Source: Noviherbaspirillum saxi (GTDB taxonomy: Bacteria; Pseudomonadota; Gammaproteobacteria; Burkholderiales; Burkholderiaceae_D). Taken from it: a DNA stretch of 64,000 nt. The position numbers and the translations under genes were made by a program. The stretch is taken from the NCBI RefSeq assembly GCF_003591035.1, contig NZ_QYUO01000003.1, forward strand, positions 620,001 through 684,000, read 5' to 3'. The notes below the pieces were generated by a model that saw only the letters and a program-made list of their open reading frames with translations, had not been told where the DNA came from and ran no database searches. Within the stretch, counting starts at the first letter, position 1; each line of letters opens with the position of its first letter. Shown here one piece after another: positions 62,966 to 64,000 of this stretch.

Positions 62966-63985
62966 TTACATGCTTAGTATGTACGCCATATCCCGCGCAA
63001 CCCACGCAGCCATTTCCGCTAGCTGTGCTTCCGTCAGTCCGAGCATGCGCTCCACCTCCGGCATATCCAGCATGGGGACAACACAGTCAGCCCCGCGTAT
63101 CCCCATCGCATCTTGCTGGTTGATGGAGGCGCTCACATTGTTTACTCGGCCTTGCCCCATATTCACTTTGGCGATCGTCGGTGCACAGACGAGATGGTCC
63201 TGACCATCGTTGATAACGACAAAACGTAGCTCAAAGGTCCGCCCGTGCATGGCGGTCCCCGGCGCGTTCACCACGCCAGGTTGCAACGCCTCCGCCACGG
63301 TAATCGGAAAGCCCGCGGTCAGATTGCCGAAGCAATCCGTATAACATTCATTGATCTCCCGCCACATGTCGGCCACGGTCTCGGCGATATCCGAGTCGCT
63401 CGCGCCGAGGTCGATGAAGCGAATGCCCTTGCCGTTGCCTGTGCCGCTGGGCTTGAGTACAACCGGAATACCTTGCTCGAGGAAAGCTTTTGCCTTGCCG
63501 GCGATGCCGTCAAAACCGTCCGCTTTGTCAACCTGCTCGAAGGTGATCGGCCGGCTGAGCAAGGGGAACGACGCGCCGAACCGGCTGTTGAACGCATTCG
63601 CATGACGGTAGGCGTCGCCCTTGTCCTGGCCGGATTGCCAGGTCGGGTTGAACGCCTTGAAGGATTCGAGATCGCATTTGTCGCCGTAAAGCGTGGCGAG
63701 GTTCTTGATGAGGCGGCCGTTATGAATACCGTCGACCTTGCGGCCGGTCAGCACAAGACTGCGATCGTTGTTGAGCTGAAGGGTGTCGATAAATTGCTGC
63801 GTGTAGCCGAGCACCACTGCCGGTGCGTCCTGGTCGATGGCATCCATCCCCGCAATGAGGTCTTGCAATGCATAGGTATGCACTTCACGTCCAAGCCTGC
63901 GTTCCAGCTCGCGAGCAATGACGACGGCTGTGGCGATCTTTTCATGGACCATTTTGTTGGGTCTTGGGTCTGCCTTATTTTCCAT
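62966..63985 (-). CDS. ATP-grasp-like protein, short paralogue
   Basis: 339 residues from ATG 63985; the frame is open to the window edge, so the start is not certain. It repeats the core of the 711-residue protein in the same order: LTGRKVDGIHNGR, WQSGQDKGDAYRHANAFN (against YKEGQDKAAMAKAWNNF), VVLKPSGTGNGKGIRFI (Lys178), a Glu-containing strand ITVAEALQPG, TFELRFVVINDG in place of TWDYRHVV, and TIAKVNMGQGRVNNVSASI. The extra N-terminal domain and coiled coil of the longer protein are missing. It lies about 460 bp upstream of the longer gene in the same direction. Whether it is secreted is unknown; it could be a metabolic enzyme from which the effector arose. Confidence 0.6.
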   Translation of the reverse strand: MENKADPRPNKMVHEKIATAVVIARELERRLGREVHTYALQDLIAGMDAIDQDAPAVVLGYTQQFIDTLQLNNDRSLVLTGRKVDGIHNGRLIKNLATLYGDKCDLESFKAFNPTWQSGQDKGDAYRHANAFNSRFGASFPLLSRPITFEQVDKADGFDGIAGKAKAFLEQGIPVVLKPSGTGNGKGIRFIDLGASDSDIAETVADMWREINECYTDCFGNLTAGFPITVAEALQPGVVNAPGTAMHGRTFELRFVVINDGQDHLVCAPTIAKVNMGQGRVNNVSASINQQDAMGIRGADCVVPMLDMPEVERMLGLTEAQLAEMAAWVARDMAYILSM

Positions 63986-64000
63986 GCCGGAGACGGAAAC

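Noticed and set aside
1..64000. CRISPR arrays, tRNA and rRNA genes, prophage
   Set aside because: Looked for by eye on both strands; no repeat-spacer pattern, cloverleaf, rRNA core sequence or phage structural genes were recognised.

Overview
The window reads as a chromosomal segment of a betaproteobacterium of the order Burkholderiales, probably a Herbaspirillum-like or other Oxalobacteraceae relative. This placement is an inference from the gene content: a LuxI/RsaM/LuxR quorum-sensing locus, a type IVb pilus cluster, tetratricopeptide sensor kinases, and HrpL-type (group I Hrp) promoters. No rRNA, tRNA, CRISPR array, phage or transposase gene was found.

The most striking content is a dispersed regulon of type III secretion (T3S) genes. 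At least eight sites fit the HrpL sigma-factor 'hrp box' (GGAACC-N15/16-CCACNNA), several of them exactly. They precede a spermidine-synthase-like gene (5.0 kb), a PAS-GGDEF diguanylate cyclase (7.0 kb), a zinc-metalloprotease operon (14.9 kb, minus strand), a CesT-like chaperone plus a 2279-residue cysteine-protease-like giant (15.5-22.9 kb), a frameshifted small gene (26.7 kb), a bactofilin (34.8 kb), a eukaryotic-type kinase of 1171 residues (39.1 kb, minus), an IQ-motif and F-box gene pair (54.4-58.3 kb) and an ATP-grasp-like protein (62.7 kb, minus). Adjacent candidates are an ExoY/CyaA-like nucleotidyl cyclase split by an amber codon (52.4-54.4 kb), a phosphodiester-glycosidase-like protein (58.7-60.3 kb) and a second ATP-grasp paralogue at the right edge. 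The secretion apparatus and hrpL itself are not in the window.

Layout. 0-4.5 kb: hybrid sensor kinase and chemotaxis receptor. 4.6-4.9 kb: a MITE-like palindromic element. 5-8.6 kb: hrp-box genes and an orphan T3S chaperone. 9.2-11.7 kb: luxR (minus), rsaM-like and luxI, with a lux box overlapping the rsaM stop codon. 12.3-22.9 kb: protease effectors and chaperone. 23.2-26.4 kb: frameshifted tannase/feruloyl-esterase gene, the tail of a second copy, and a divergent AraC regulator. 26.6-35.6 kb: small hrp-box pseudogene, two-component pair, EAL protein, PL6 polysaccharide lyase, response regulator, bactofilin. 35.6-39.1 kb: kinase effector. 39.7-52.3 kb: complete-looking R64/IncI1-type IVb pilus operon (pilL-N-O-P-Q-R-S, an extra PilT-like ATPase, pilM-like, two tandem pilV, pilT transglycosylase), without a prepilin peptidase or shufflon recombinase. 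52.3-64 kb: second effector cluster.

Together the genes suggest a host-associated bacterium whose T3S regulon carries enzymes aimed at eukaryotic signalling (kinase, calmodulin/IQ, F-box/ubiquitin, cysteine and zinc proteases, cyclic nucleotide), with c-di-GMP and bactofilin genes co-opted into the same regulon. Three apparent single-base deletions may be real mutations or sequence errors.
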